Shown in pieces: positions 24,544-33,362 of a DNA stretch of 64,000 nt. Source of the stretch: Ignavibacterium sp. GTDB lineage: Bacteria > Bacteroidota > Ignavibacteria > Ignavibacteriales > Ignavibacteriaceae. A program made the position numbers and the translations under genes. The number at the start of each line of letters is the position of its first letter. The stretch's first letter is position 1. Location of the stretch: positions 372,001-436,000 of the forward strand of contig JAGXRK010000001.1 of NCBI GenBank assembly GCA_018335755.1. Reading direction: 5' to 3'. The notes beneath the pieces were generated by a model. The model searched no databases. It worked only from the letters and a program-made list of their open reading frames with translations, and was not told the DNA's origin.

Positions 24544-25635
24544 ATGAAATCTTATTTCTTATCATTCATGATCAGCTTTATATTTGTAAGTTATGAAACC
24601 TTTGCACAATTAAATCTTAATGTCTCCTATGAAGGATATTATGATGATAACATCTTCAATAACTTTGAGCAGACAGATGATTTTATAAACAGCTTCTCTC
24701 TTTCCTCAGCATTCAATATAGAAAGTGAGTTTAATAATGTACAGATATACTACGAAGGAAACTTAAGCTCTTTTCGGGCAAATCAATACAAAAATTTTAA
24801 CTCTCACCGATTTGGCCTGGTTGAAACACATCTTTTTTCAATCGATGATAATCCTCTTAATGTTGGAGTCAACTATTCTTTACGCAATAACAAAGACGAA
24901 TTCAAGATTTATGATTTTAATCAGCTTTCAGCATATGTTAATTACAGACACAATATAATTGAAGATAACTATTTACTAGCCGGCTATATATTTAATAGAA
25001 ATAACTTTAAGAACTTTTCACTCTTTTCCCATTATGAACATAAAGGTTTTGTTCGATGGATATCCAATCTTGCAGAAAAAACTTCCCTGATTGCAAGCAC
25101 AGAATTAGATTATAAAGATTATCTGCAAAATTATAATGTAAGCAATTACGCAAATGACGCATCGCTTTTAAGATTTGGATTGAGTATTGCTCAGATTATC
25201 GGTGAGAACACAAGGATAAGCATTTATTCTGAATATAGAAAAAGCCTGACAGACAAAAGCAGGTATATGTTCAGCGATGAATTTATTTTTTATGAAGAAG
25301 AAATATTTAACGATATCTATGCAAGTGACGGATTTATAATAGGCGGAGCTCTAAATCAATATATTATAGATGAAATTCTCGTTTCAGCTGAAGTAAGATT
25401 TTTAAAGAGAGAATTTAAATCCCTGCCTATCGCTGATGAGGATGGATATTCATTAAATGATTTATGTGATGACAAACAATTTGCTGTCGGGGTTACTGCA
25501 GAATTTGATTTGAGCTTTATAATAAATGGTATATCAATTGAGACGAGCTGGAATTATATAAAAAACAATTCTAATGATTATTTCTACGATTTTACCAATA
25601 ACCTTATCTCAGCATCATTGGCTTTTGGCTTTTAA
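24544..25635 (+). CDS. predicted outer-membrane beta-barrel protein
   Basis: 363 residues with a signal peptide (MKSYFLSFMISFIFVSYETFAQ). The rest alternates aromatic/polar beta-strands with Asn/Asp-rich turns (LNLNVSYEGYYDDNIFNN, VNYSLRNNKDEF, SIYSEYRKSLTD) and ends in a barrel-like strand LISASLAFGF with terminal Phe. No named family is recognised. Probably in one operon with the preceding small secreted protein. It converges on the NtrC-type regulator gene with a 7-base gap. Confidence 0.65.
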   Translation: MKSYFLSFMISFIFVSYETFAQLNLNVSYEGYYDDNIFNNFEQTDDFINSFSLSSAFNIESEFNNVQIYYEGNLSSFRANQYKNFNSHRFGLVETHLFSIDDNPLNVGVNYSLRNNKDEFKIYDFNQLSAYVNYRHNIIEDNYLLAGYIFNRNNFKNFSLFSHYEHKGFVRWISNLAEKTSLIASTELDYKDYLQNYNVSNYANDASLLRFGLSIAQIIGENTRISIYSEYRKSLTDKSRYMFSDEFIFYEEEIFNDIYASDGFIIGGALNQYIIDEILVSAEVRFLKREFKSLPIADEDGYSLNDLCDDKQFAVGVTAEFDLSFIINGISIETSWNYIKNNSNDYFYDFTNNLISASLAFGF

Positions 25636-25642
25636 TGTAAGC

Positions 25643-27007
25643 TTACTTCTTTATTCCATACTTCTGAATTTTATAACGTATGTTTCTTTCGGTAAGTCCA
25701 AGTAGTTTAGCTGCAACTGTCTGATTACCACCCGATTGGCTTAACGCATCATATATAAGTCTCTTTTCAAGTGCTTCTACCTGCTCATTTAATGTTCCGG
25801 AACCGGTCTGTTTAATCAGAATTTCTTTCTTAAAACCTTTAATACTGTCAGGAATATCATTAAGAGATATAATTTTATCACGGCAAAGAACTACTGCACG
25901 CTCAATAATATTTTCAAGTTCTCTTACATTACCGGGATAATTGTATTTCATTAATAGATCAACTACTTCTTTTGAGATTTCAATTTTACCTTTATGGTTT
26001 TCGTTCGCAAAATAAATTATGAAATGCTCGATCATCGGAAGAATATCTTCTCGTCTTTCACGCAGAGGGGGAATATTTATAGATACAATGTTTAATCTGT
26101 AAAATAAATCCTCACGGAAGGATCCATCTTTTATTTTGGACTCAAGGTTCTGATGCGTTGCTGTTATTATTCGAACATCAATATCAATACTTTCTGTTGA
26201 GCCCAATCTTTCTATTTTTTGTTCCTGTAAAACTCTTAGCAGTTTAACCTGTATATTCAATGGAACATCACCAATTTCATCTAAAAATACTGTTCCTTTG
26301 TCTGCTAATTCAAATCTGCCTTTTTTTAATTTTTCGGCACCGGTAAATGCACCCTTCTCATGCCCGAATAATTCACTTTCGAGTAAAGTTTCAGGAAGCG
26401 CAGGAATATTCACTGCAATGAACGGCTTATCCATTCTTGAACTTGCAAAATGAATAGCTTTTGCGAGAACTTCTTTTCCTGTTCCGCTCTCACCTGTAAT
26501 TAATATAGTAGCTTTGCTTTCAGCTGCCCTTGAAGCTACGCTAAGTACTTCATCCATCTTCGGTGAGTTTGAAATAAATGAGTCGAATTTAAACTTTTCC
26601 TGAAGCTGTGAGCGTAGTATTTGTATTTCTGATTTTAGATTTTTTGTTTCAATAATTTTTTCCATCAGAAGATCAAGTTCATCAAGATCAACCGGTTTTG
26701 AGATGTAATCATAAGCACCGAGACGCATTGCTATAACAGCATTTTCGACTGTTCCGTATGCGGTAAGAATAACAAAGCTAATTTCCGGGTTCATTTTTTT
26801 TACTTCTTCCAAAACCTCTATTCCGGTTTTATCAGGCATTTTATAATCTGAAAGGACTATATCTATTAGATTATTTTTTGTCACATCAACTCCTTCATTG
26901 CCTGAAGATGCTGAATAAACCTTGAAACCCTTTTTATGAAGATAACCGCTAAGAATATTTCTCTGGGTTTCTTCGTCGTCTATAATAAGAATTGAATACT
27001 CTTTCAT
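25643..27007 (-). CDS. NtrC-family sigma-54-dependent response regulator
   Basis: 454 residues: receiver (IDDEETQRNIL, Asp in IVLSDYKMPD, Lys in YISKPVD); a AAA+ ATPase with Walker A GESGTGKE (near 167), the sigma-54 contact loop GAFTGA (near 230), Walker B TVFLDEIGD and LRERREDI; and a Fis-type HTH at the end (GGNQTVAAKLLGLTERNIRYKI). It activates RNA polymerase with sigma-54 when phosphorylated. It is coupled to its kinase by a 4-base ATGA overlap. It is the only DNA-binding response regulator in the window. The flanking small-protein genes carry sigma-54-like promoters and are the likely targets. Confidence 0.95.
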   Translation of the reverse strand: MKEYSILIIDDEETQRNILSGYLHKKGFKVYSASSGNEGVDVTKNNLIDIVLSDYKMPDKTGIEVLEEVKKMNPEISFVILTAYGTVENAVIAMRLGAYDYISKPVDLDELDLLMEKIIETKNLKSEIQILRSQLQEKFKFDSFISNSPKMDEVLSVASRAAESKATILITGESGTGKEVLAKAIHFASSRMDKPFIAVNIPALPETLLESELFGHEKGAFTGAEKLKKGRFELADKGTVFLDEIGDVPLNIQVKLLRVLQEQKIERLGSTESIDIDVRIITATHQNLESKIKDGSFREDLFYRLNIVSINIPPLRERREDILPMIEHFIIYFANENHKGKIEISKEVVDLLMKYNYPGNVRELENIIERAVVLCRDKIISLNDIPDSIKGFKKEILIKQTGSGTLNEQVEALEKRLIYDALSQSGGNQTVAAKLLGLTERNIRYKIQKYGIKK

Positions 27008-29019
27008 TTTTCAGCTAAAATTATTTTAAATGTTGTTCCTTTATTTAATGTGCTTGACATATAAATCGAACCGTTATGCTGTGCAATAATATTTTGAGCA
27101 ATGCTTAATCCGAGTCCGTTTCCATTTGATCTTGTAGTAAAATAAAGATCAAAAATTCTCTTCTGAATTTCAGGAGGAATTCCAGGACCATTATCTTTAA
27201 TTTCAACAAAAAATCTTTTGTCTTCAACTTTGTAATTTATCCTGACTTCACCTTGTTCCGAAACTGCATCAAATGCATTTTGAATGATATTAATTAAAGC
27301 CTGTTTAATAAGGTCAGGATCAAATCTGAAATAATCACCGTTAACATTCTGTATGACGAAATTAATCTGTTTTTGTTTTGCATATTCTGCAAAAAGATAT
27401 TTTATCTCATCAAAATATTTTCTCAGATCTACATCTGCCGTCTTAATATCAAGCGGTTTGGCATAATTAAGAAACTGAGTTATTATTTTATTTATCCTGT
27501 TAACCTCACTTCTTAAAAGCCCGGTAATCACTTCATATTCCTTCTGGTGTTCCGGGACTTTAAATTCTTTATTTAATCTTTGTGCAATCATACCAATTGC
27601 ATTTATAGGATTCCGGATTTCGTGAGCAACACCGGAAGCAAGTTCACCCATTGCTGTTAGTTTTTCATTTTTAGCGGCTTCTTTTTCAAGCTGTTTTATT
27701 TCTGTCAGATCTTTAATAACTATTACAAAATTTTCCGGTTCGTTATTGTTGTCATAAATAATAGAATTTCCGATTAATAAATACCTGATAGAATTATCAA
27801 GAAGAACTTGTCTTTCGAAGTAATTTCGGAGCTCAAAATCTTTGTCGGTCAATTGTAAAATATTGCTGCTGAACTCAAGTATATTTTCACCGATTGCGTC
27901 GTTAATTTCTTTACTAAATAATTGATTTAAAGCCCGGTTAAACAAAGTTATGTTTTTCTTTTTATCCAGAACAATAACTGCTTCATCCATATTTTCCAGA
28001 ACAGATGAAGTGAGTGTTTTAAACTTTTCGTATTCCTCAGATACTGTCTGAAGATTCTGAGTCGTAAAAATTATACTAAGAACTATTATCGAAATAGCAG
28101 CAAGAATTAAAGAGATTATAATTAACCTTCTGATCATTCTGCTTTCAACATTACGGACATCTTCAAGTGAAATACCTATTCTATATATGCCTACAATCTC
28201 TCCATCAAACACAAATTGCTTTGCAACTTCATAAACTTCCTCTGATGCAAAATCAGTAACCCTTGAAAAAGTTGAATCAGTGCTAAGAGCATTCATAAGG
28301 AACCCGGATCCGGGTATAGCCTCAATTGTATCAATCTTTTCACTTGCTGCAATTATTCCGAGGGTATCCTGCAAAACTATATATTCAATTCCATGATGCT
28401 TTGTCATTTCCTGAAGTATTTTCCCGATACCGATTCTTTTTCTGAATTCAAGAAATTCTTCCGCATCTATGTTTATAACAATTGCACCTCTGTTATTTGA
28501 TCTTGCAACTGCTACAGCAAATCTTTCCCCTTCAATAAATTCGGCATGCTTTAACCCTATCACAAGTTCATCAGTCTCTCCGGTAAGGATAGGAGCCAGT
28601 CTATCCGTTCTGTTAATATTTTCCTCACCATATTCATGTTCCGGTTCCGGTACTCTGTTAGTTAATATACGATTACCATTTCGATCAAAAATGTTAATTC
28701 TGAAAAGATTATTGTTCTCTCCTATGCGAATTAGTTCTCCTTCATTGATTTTATTCGCATCATCAAGTCTTCTTATCAGTCTGGCATTATTAAGAAGTCG
28801 TTCAGTAATGATATCTTCTATCTCAAAACTTGCATTAAGTGTATTATCACTGCTTTGAATAATTGATTCGATAAGTGTAGAAGAATGTTCGTAAAGAAGT
28901 TGAAAAATATCCCGCTTACTCTGATTAAGCTCAATATAAGCTGAAGTAAACATAACAACAGCTATCAATACTGATATCAGGATAACTGCTTTAGGATTCA
29001 ATTTAAACTTAATCTTCAT
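27004..29019 (-). CDS. membrane sensor histidine kinase partner of the NtrC-type regulator
   Basis: About 671 residues from the ATG at 29019; a TTG at 29025 is two codons upstream. TM1 (VILISVLIAVVMFTSAYIEL) and TM2 (LIIISLILAAISIIVLSIIF, near 300-320) enclose a ~270-residue extracytoplasmic sensor of Cache-like character (NRTDRLAPILTGE, FDGEIVGIYRIGISL). Then come a PAS domain (VLENMDEAVIVLDKKKNITLFN), HisKA (ASGVAHEIRNPINAIGM) and HATPase (NIIQNAFDAV, DNGPGIPP, NGLGLSIAQNII). It should sense a periplasmic signal and phosphorylate the regulator encoded just downstream. Confidence 0.92.
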   Translation of the reverse strand: MKIKFKLNPKAVILISVLIAVVMFTSAYIELNQSKRDIFQLLYEHSSTLIESIIQSSDNTLNASFEIEDIITERLLNNARLIRRLDDANKINEGELIRIGENNNLFRINIFDRNGNRILTNRVPEPEHEYGEENINRTDRLAPILTGETDELVIGLKHAEFIEGERFAVAVARSNNRGAIVINIDAEEFLEFRKRIGIGKILQEMTKHHGIEYIVLQDTLGIIAASEKIDTIEAIPGSGFLMNALSTDSTFSRVTDFASEEVYEVAKQFVFDGEIVGIYRIGISLEDVRNVESRMIRRLIIISLILAAISIIVLSIIFTTQNLQTVSEEYEKFKTLTSSVLENMDEAVIVLDKKKNITLFNRALNQLFSKEINDAIGENILEFSSNILQLTDKDFELRNYFERQVLLDNSIRYLLIGNSIIYDNNNEPENFVIVIKDLTEIKQLEKEAAKNEKLTAMGELASGVAHEIRNPINAIGMIAQRLNKEFKVPEHQKEYEVITGLLRSEVNRINKIITQFLNYAKPLDIKTADVDLRKYFDEIKYLFAEYAKQKQINFVIQNVNGDYFRFDPDLIKQALINIIQNAFDAVSEQGEVRINYKVEDKRFFVEIKDNGPGIPPEIQKRIFDLYFTTRSNGNGLGLSIAQNIIAQHNGSIYMSSTLNKGTTFKIILAEK

Positions 29020-29170
29020 ATACAAACTTAGATTAAAATTTATACTATATAAATAGCAGGGTTAATTGCAGTGATTAGTATCTCGTCAATCAAGTCGATG
29101 TAGTTCGCCAATTCAGTCGAACTATTTATAAAAACCTTTAATTACAAGTCATTCTGACATTTTATTTAAG

Positions 29171-29185
29171 TGGCACGGTGGTTGG
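29171..29185 (+). promoter_or_regulatory. sigma-54-like promoter for the second small EF-hand protein gene
   Basis: TGGCACGGTGGTTGG matches TGGCACGNNNNTTGC except for the last base. GG (29172-29173) and GG (29184-29185) are 10 bases apart. Predicted start is near 29197, 38 bases before the ATG. The NtrC/kinase operon is transcribed divergently from the same gap. GTCGA/TCGAC words occur upstream at about 29094-29126. Confidence 0.5.
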
Positions 29186-29234
29186 ATAAATCAATACCAA
29201 ACAGAAATAACTTAAAACAAAAAGGAGAAACAAA

Positions 29235-29747
29235 ATGAAAACCAGAAATTTGTTAAGCTTACTTGCAATAATAATAGCAGTGGCTTTCGTATCATCCGAT
29301 CTTTTAGCTCAGAGTGGTTCAACTAATCAGAACAAAACCAAGAATGAAGTTAAGACCCAGACTAAAGATCAAAATCAATTTCAGGGAGAAACTCAAAACC
29401 AGGTTAAGAACCAGAACAGACTAAAAACCGGTGAAATTATTCATGGCAAAAATTTCATTGATAATAATGGTGATGGATTTAATGATAATGCACCCGATGT
29501 TGATGGTGACGGAATTCCAAATGGTCAGGACCCGGATTATATAAAACCACAGGATGGAAGCGGTTTAAAGAAAATGAACGGCAAAGCTAAACAAAGTAAG
29601 TTTGGTGGAAATAAATACGGCCCCGGTGATGGAACTGGAAACAGCGGTGTAGGTCCACAAGATGGAAGCGGTTATGGACCAGGGGGATCAACAGGAGGTA
29701 GCGGAACAGGCAATGGCTCTGGAACTAAAAGAGGTGGCAGGAAATAA
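29235..29747 (+). CDS. small secreted Gln/Gly-rich protein with TSP3/EF-hand-like Asp repeats
   Basis: 170 residues, signal peptide ending LLAQ near residue 26, ribosome site AAAGGAG. A Gln/Asn/Lys-rich segment (QNKTKNEVKTQTKDQNQFQ) is followed by two calcium-loop motifs, FIDNNGDGFND and DVDGDGIPNGQDPDY, the latter of thrombospondin type 3 form. A Gly/Ser-rich tail ending in KRGGRK follows. It shares design with the protein at 24154-24522 on the other side of the NtrC operon. No catalytic features are seen. A terminator follows the gene. Confidence 0.72.
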   Translation: MKTRNLLSLLAIIIAVAFVSSDLLAQSGSTNQNKTKNEVKTQTKDQNQFQGETQNQVKNQNRLKTGEIIHGKNFIDNNGDGFNDNAPDVDGDGIPNGQDPDYIKPQDGSGLKKMNGKAKQSKFGGNKYGPGDGTGNSGVGPQDGSGYGPGGSTGGSGTGNGSGTKRGGRK

Positions 29748-29758
29748 TCAAACAATAC

Positions 29759-29786
29759 AAGACGGCGAGTGATCGCCGTCTTTTTT
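29759..29786 (+). terminator. rho-independent terminator
   Basis: AAGACGGCGA (29759-29768) and TCGCCGTCTT (29773-29782) form a perfect 10-bp stem with a 4-base loop, followed by T-run to 29786. Confidence 0.93.
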
Positions 29787-29818
29787 AATTAATATAATCT
29801 TTCACAAAGAGGTGTAAA

Positions 29819-30433
29819 ATGAAATCAAATAGAATTGTTATTCTATTTTCTGTGATTCTTTTTTTGATTTTTAATATTGCGTGCAGTAATGAGAATCCTG
29901 TTTCGACTGATGATTCAACAATGCTTTCAAAATATGGTAATGGAGGAAACGGAGGAGGAAGCGGTTCAACATTCGATCTTTCCCAGGAAGAAATGGACGG
30001 GTTGATCCATATGCGTTTAGAGGAAAAATTGGCGAGGGATGTATACACAACATTTGGCAATCTTTATAACTACAAGGTCTTTTTGAATATTAAAGAAAGC
30101 GAGCAAAAGCACATGGATGCGATTCTAAGATTGCTCGTAAAATACAATATTGAAGATCCTGTCACGTCTGATGAAGTCGGAGTATTTCCTCCCGGACCGT
30201 TCCAGATTTTATATGATGACTATATAGTTCAGGGTTCAGTGTCCTTGTTAGAAGCTTTACAGGTCGGTGTTGATATTGAGGAACTCGATATAGCAGATCT
30301 TCAATATCAGATAAATGAAGTAGTAGATAATCCAGATATTCTCAGGGTTTATTCACGTCTTCTGACAGGTTCTGAAAATCATCTTGCAGCTTTTAACAGA
30401 TGCATAGCAAATCTGCCAGACACGGATAGATAA
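29819..30433 (+). CDS. DUF2202 ferritin-like lipoprotein
   Basis: 204 residues. A lipoprotein signal with lipobox NIAC gives envelope anchoring. After a short Gly/Ser linker the DUF2202 domain shows helices with the family's metal-ligand-like acidic and His residues: MRLEEKLARDVYTTF, KESEQKHMDAI, DIEELDIADLQ and SENHLAAFNRC. DUF2202 is a ferritin-like four-helix family of unknown function. The gene follows a terminator by 33 bases and has the ribosome site AAAGAGGTG shared with 32151. It may be reached by read-through from the small EF-hand gene. Confidence 0.85.
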   Translation: MKSNRIVILFSVILFLIFNIACSNENPVSTDDSTMLSKYGNGGNGGGSGSTFDLSQEEMDGLIHMRLEEKLARDVYTTFGNLYNYKVFLNIKESEQKHMDAILRLLVKYNIEDPVTSDEVGVFPPGPFQILYDDYIVQGSVSLLEALQVGVDIEELDIADLQYQINEVVDNPDILRVYSRLLTGSENHLAAFNRCIANLPDTDR

Positions 30434-30459
30434 TATTTTGATTCGATGATTAACGATGA

Positions 30460-30498
30460 TGAGCGGAAAGCTGAAAACTTTCCGTTCATTTTATTATT
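30460..30498 (+). terminator. rho-independent terminator after the DUF2202 gene
   Basis: TGAGCGGAAAG (30460-30470) and CTTTCCGTTCA (30478-30488) pair over 11 positions (one G-U), followed by TTTTATTATTTT. Confidence 0.85.
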
Positions 30499-30592
30499 TT
30501 ATAGTGGTTCTTTTACAGTTTAATATTGTTATTACTTAGCTCAGGGGAATTCGATTGATTAGTTACTCTTCAATATTTCTATATTCGTTAAA

Positions 30593-30611
30593 CTGCTGCA
30601 ATTATCAGCAG
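30593..30611. promoter_or_regulatory. inverted repeat upstream of the multiheme cytochrome gene
   Basis: CTGCTG (30593-30598) and CAGCAG (30606-30611), spaced by 7 bases, form a perfect inverted repeat 72 bases before the start codon. It could be an operator. It is not followed by a T-run. Confidence 0.3.
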
Positions 30612-30682
30612 ACACAAAATTTTCTACCTAATTTTAATTTTACTAAACCTCTATTATTAATCCTACATATACGGAGGTGTTT

Positions 30683-32035
30683 ATGAAAATCGTTTACACA
30701 ATCATCTTTTCACTTATATTTTTCTTCACATCAATTGCCCAGGTTAAAGCAGGCGCAGAAGCATTAGGCACACGGAAGTACGATGATTATAAAACCCCGC
30801 AGTTCTGCGGAACTTCCTGTCATGTCGATTTCTATCGTCAGTGGCAGCAGTCGATGATGTCGCAGGCATACACTCATCACTGGGATGAGATTGAATACTT
30901 TAAACTCGCCGTACCGCATGCTGAAAAAGATCCTGTGGTTGCAGAAGTAAAAGCCGGATGTAATGGATGCCATGCACCAATTGCTTTTCTTGCCGGCGAT
31001 GTTCCGCCCCCTTTACCGGAAATGAATTCACGTGCAAATGAATCAGTATCCTGCGATCTATGCCATACTGTATCGGGATTTGAAGGTGAAATTCCATATA
31101 ACTTCAACTGGATATCAGAACCTGCTGATGGTAAAACAAAATATGGTCCCAGAGGAACAGGCAATTCACCTGAACATAAAATTATTAAGTCAGATTTTCT
31201 CAGTACAGCAGAATTCTGCGGAACCTGTCATAATGAAATGTCGCCATATAATGTATGGGTTAAATCAACTCATTTGGAGTGGAAGGAAGGTCCTTATTCG
31301 AAAGAAGGAGTGAAATGTCAGAACTGCCATATGACTCAGGCTGAAGGCTACACTGCTTCAATGGGGAAAAAGTATCCGGATGCATGGCAGCATCTATTCC
31401 ACGGTGCACACGATCCCGGCAAAGTTAAAGGCACTATTGAACTCAGAATTCATCCCGATATAAAAGAAGCTGAGCCGGGTGAAGTTGTAAAGTTTACAAT
31501 TGCTTTGTTCAATCAGAAAACAGGACACAAATTTCCAACCGGTTCTGTTGAAGACAGAATTGTATGGATGCATGTTGAAGCTGTGGATGCAAAAGGAAAT
31601 ATATTTCACTTACCGGTCGATAGAAAAGGATTTGAAGGCGAGGAATTTACTATCAGCGCAGATGTTCTTGCTTACCAGGATATGGGTATTGCACTCGATG
31701 ATCCTGATTTCAAAGGAGTACAGAGAGATGGAATACCGGTAGGCAACAGAATTTTTCGAATGCCGTACTTCGATCCGCAGGGCAGAATGACCATTCAGCA
31801 GTGGAATACAAAATCACTTGGTGTTGATTACAGGATAGGTCCAAGAGAAACTAAACTTGAAACCTGTACTTTTACTCTGCCCTATAATGTTGCACCGGGA
31901 GAATTAAAAGTAACAGCAGTATTGAACTTCCAGAAATTGGTTAAACCCGTTGCCGATTTTCTTGAAGTTCCTGAAGAAGAAGCGGAAATAATAAAAGTTA
32001 ATGAGCACTCAACTTATGTAACAGTGCTGCCGTAA
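30683..32035 (+). CDS. secreted multiheme c-type cytochrome (c554-like), five heme sites
   Basis: 450 residues from ATG 30683 (GGAGG 5 bases upstream), with a signal peptide ending near residue 23. Heme sites in order: CGTSCH (CX3CH, near 42), CNGCH, CDLCH, CGTCH and CQNCH. The first sits in the FY..WQQSMMSQAY context typical of c554-like cytochromes. From about residue 250 an Ig-like beta domain follows, with the TGHKFPTGSVEDR motif usual for this family. It is a periplasmic or surface electron carrier. It precedes two heme-barrel proteins in the same region, so a shared respiratory or extracellular electron-transfer role is inferred. Confidence 0.88.
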   Translation: MKIVYTIIFSLIFFFTSIAQVKAGAEALGTRKYDDYKTPQFCGTSCHVDFYRQWQQSMMSQAYTHHWDEIEYFKLAVPHAEKDPVVAEVKAGCNGCHAPIAFLAGDVPPPLPEMNSRANESVSCDLCHTVSGFEGEIPYNFNWISEPADGKTKYGPRGTGNSPEHKIIKSDFLSTAEFCGTCHNEMSPYNVWVKSTHLEWKEGPYSKEGVKCQNCHMTQAEGYTASMGKKYPDAWQHLFHGAHDPGKVKGTIELRIHPDIKEAEPGEVVKFTIALFNQKTGHKFPTGSVEDRIVWMHVEAVDAKGNIFHLPVDRKGFEGEEFTISADVLAYQDMGIALDDPDFKGVQRDGIPVGNRIFRMPYFDPQGRMTIQQWNTKSLGVDYRIGPRETKLETCTFTLPYNVAPGELKVTAVLNFQKLVKPVADFLEVPEEEAEIIKVNEHSTYVTVLP

Positions 32036-32060
32036 AAATAACTAAGTGCATCTAAGTGGT

Positions 32061-32108
32061 CTTAGTGTCTAAGTGGTGAAAAATTACCTCTACCACTGAG
32101 ACACTTAG
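32061..32108. repeat. inverted repeat of the CTTAGTGTCT type
   Basis: CTTAGTGTCTAAGTGGT (32061-32077) and ACCACTGAGACACTTAG (32092-32108) pair with two mismatches around a 14-base loop. Nearby partial copies are CTAAGTGGT (32052-32060) and TCACTAAG. It fills the gap between the cytochrome and barrel genes. Confidence 0.75.
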
Positions 32109-32150
32109 AACACAAAGTTTCACTAAGAATGAAATCAAAAGAGGTGTAAA

Positions 32151-33362
32151 ATGAAGAACAAATTAACGATCGCAGTTTTATCTTTCATAATCATTACATT
32201 TTTTATGAATGATGCTCTTGCAATTCCAGCATTTGCAAGAAAGTATAATATGAGCTGCAAAACCTGTCACACACAATTTCCGGCTCTAAAAGATTTTGGA
32301 GATGAGTTTGCGGGTAACGGCTTCATCCTTAAAGATCAGGATGCACCAAGATATTTTGTTGATACGGGCGATGAAGAACTTTCGTTGATCCGTGATCTGC
32401 CATTGGCACTCAGACTCGAGGGATATGTAACATATAAAACAAACAGTGAACATAGTGATTTTACTGCTCCATATCTGTTAAAACTTTTATCAGGCGGTTC
32501 TATTGCTCCTGATGTTGCCTACTATTTTTATTTCTTCTTCAGCGAGAGAGGAGAAGTATCCGGTATTGAAGACGCGTTCATTATGTTCAACGATCTTTTC
32601 GGCAGTGAGCTTGATGTTTATGTGGGACAATTCCAGGTTTCGGACCCACTGTTCAAACGTGAACTTCGTTTAACTTTTGATGATTATGAAATATATAAAA
32701 CCAAAGTTGGAATGTCTCAGGTAAACCTGGCTTATGACCGCGGTATAATGCTTACTTATGGTTTTGAATCCGGTACGGATATTACGGCAATGGTGCTGAA
32801 CGGAACAGGAATAGGTGAAGCGAATTTTTTAAGAAATTTTGATAACGATAAATATAAAAATCTTATGGGCAGAGTTTCTCAGGACATTGGAGAGAACTTC
32901 AGAATCGGCGGTTTTGGTTATTGGGGTAAAGAGGAAATAAGCGTATCGGGAGGATTATTATATCCAAATAATTTAACAGTAATGTTTGGTGGGGATGCCA
33001 CAATCACATTTGAGCCACTTGAACTGAATATACAATTTGTAGAGAGAAAGGATGATAATCCATACTTCCTGAATGAATTGAATATTGGGAGTATTGAAAA
33101 TAAGGAAGTAAAGACCCGTGGCGGTTTTGCCGAATTGATTTTCAGACCGAAAGGTGACGACAGCAAATGGTACCTAGCTGCACTTTATAATTTTGTTGAA
33201 TCTGATACTTACGTATTAGATAGGAGTTCGCGTGATTACGAATCATTTGCAGCCCACTTTGGCTATATGTTGAGACGAAATATCCGTTTGGTCGCAGAAT
33301 ATTCGCACGACTTCAATAATCAAAATGGCAGGTTTGGAGTTGGATTTATTTCGGCGTTTTAG
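32151..33362 (+). CDS. monoheme cytochrome-outer membrane barrel fusion (Cyc2-like layout)
   Basis: 403 residues. Signal peptide ending in ALA, then right at the mature N-terminus the heme segment FARKYNMSCKTCHTQFPAL followed by FGDEFAGNGF. This matches the pattern of Cyc2-type fused cytochrome-porins (FARQTGxxCxxCHxxxPxLxxFGRxFKxxGY, recalled from memory). The remaining ~340 residues are alternating beta-strands (LRLEGYVTYKTN, DVYVGQFQVSDPLF, LVAEYSHDFNNQNGRFGVGFISAF) ending in Phe, a typical barrel end. The inferred role is to conduct electrons across the outer membrane. The ribosome site is AAAGAGGTG. Confidence 0.7.
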   Translation: MKNKLTIAVLSFIIITFFMNDALAIPAFARKYNMSCKTCHTQFPALKDFGDEFAGNGFILKDQDAPRYFVDTGDEELSLIRDLPLALRLEGYVTYKTNSEHSDFTAPYLLKLLSGGSIAPDVAYYFYFFFSERGEVSGIEDAFIMFNDLFGSELDVYVGQFQVSDPLFKRELRLTFDDYEIYKTKVGMSQVNLAYDRGIMLTYGFESGTDITAMVLNGTGIGEANFLRNFDNDKYKNLMGRVSQDIGENFRIGGFGYWGKEEISVSGGLLYPNNLTVMFGGDATITFEPLELNIQFVERKDDNPYFLNELNIGSIENKEVKTRGGFAELIFRPKGDDSKWYLAALYNFVESDTYVLDRSSRDYESFAAHFGYMLRRNIRLVAEYSHDFNNQNGRFGVGFISAF

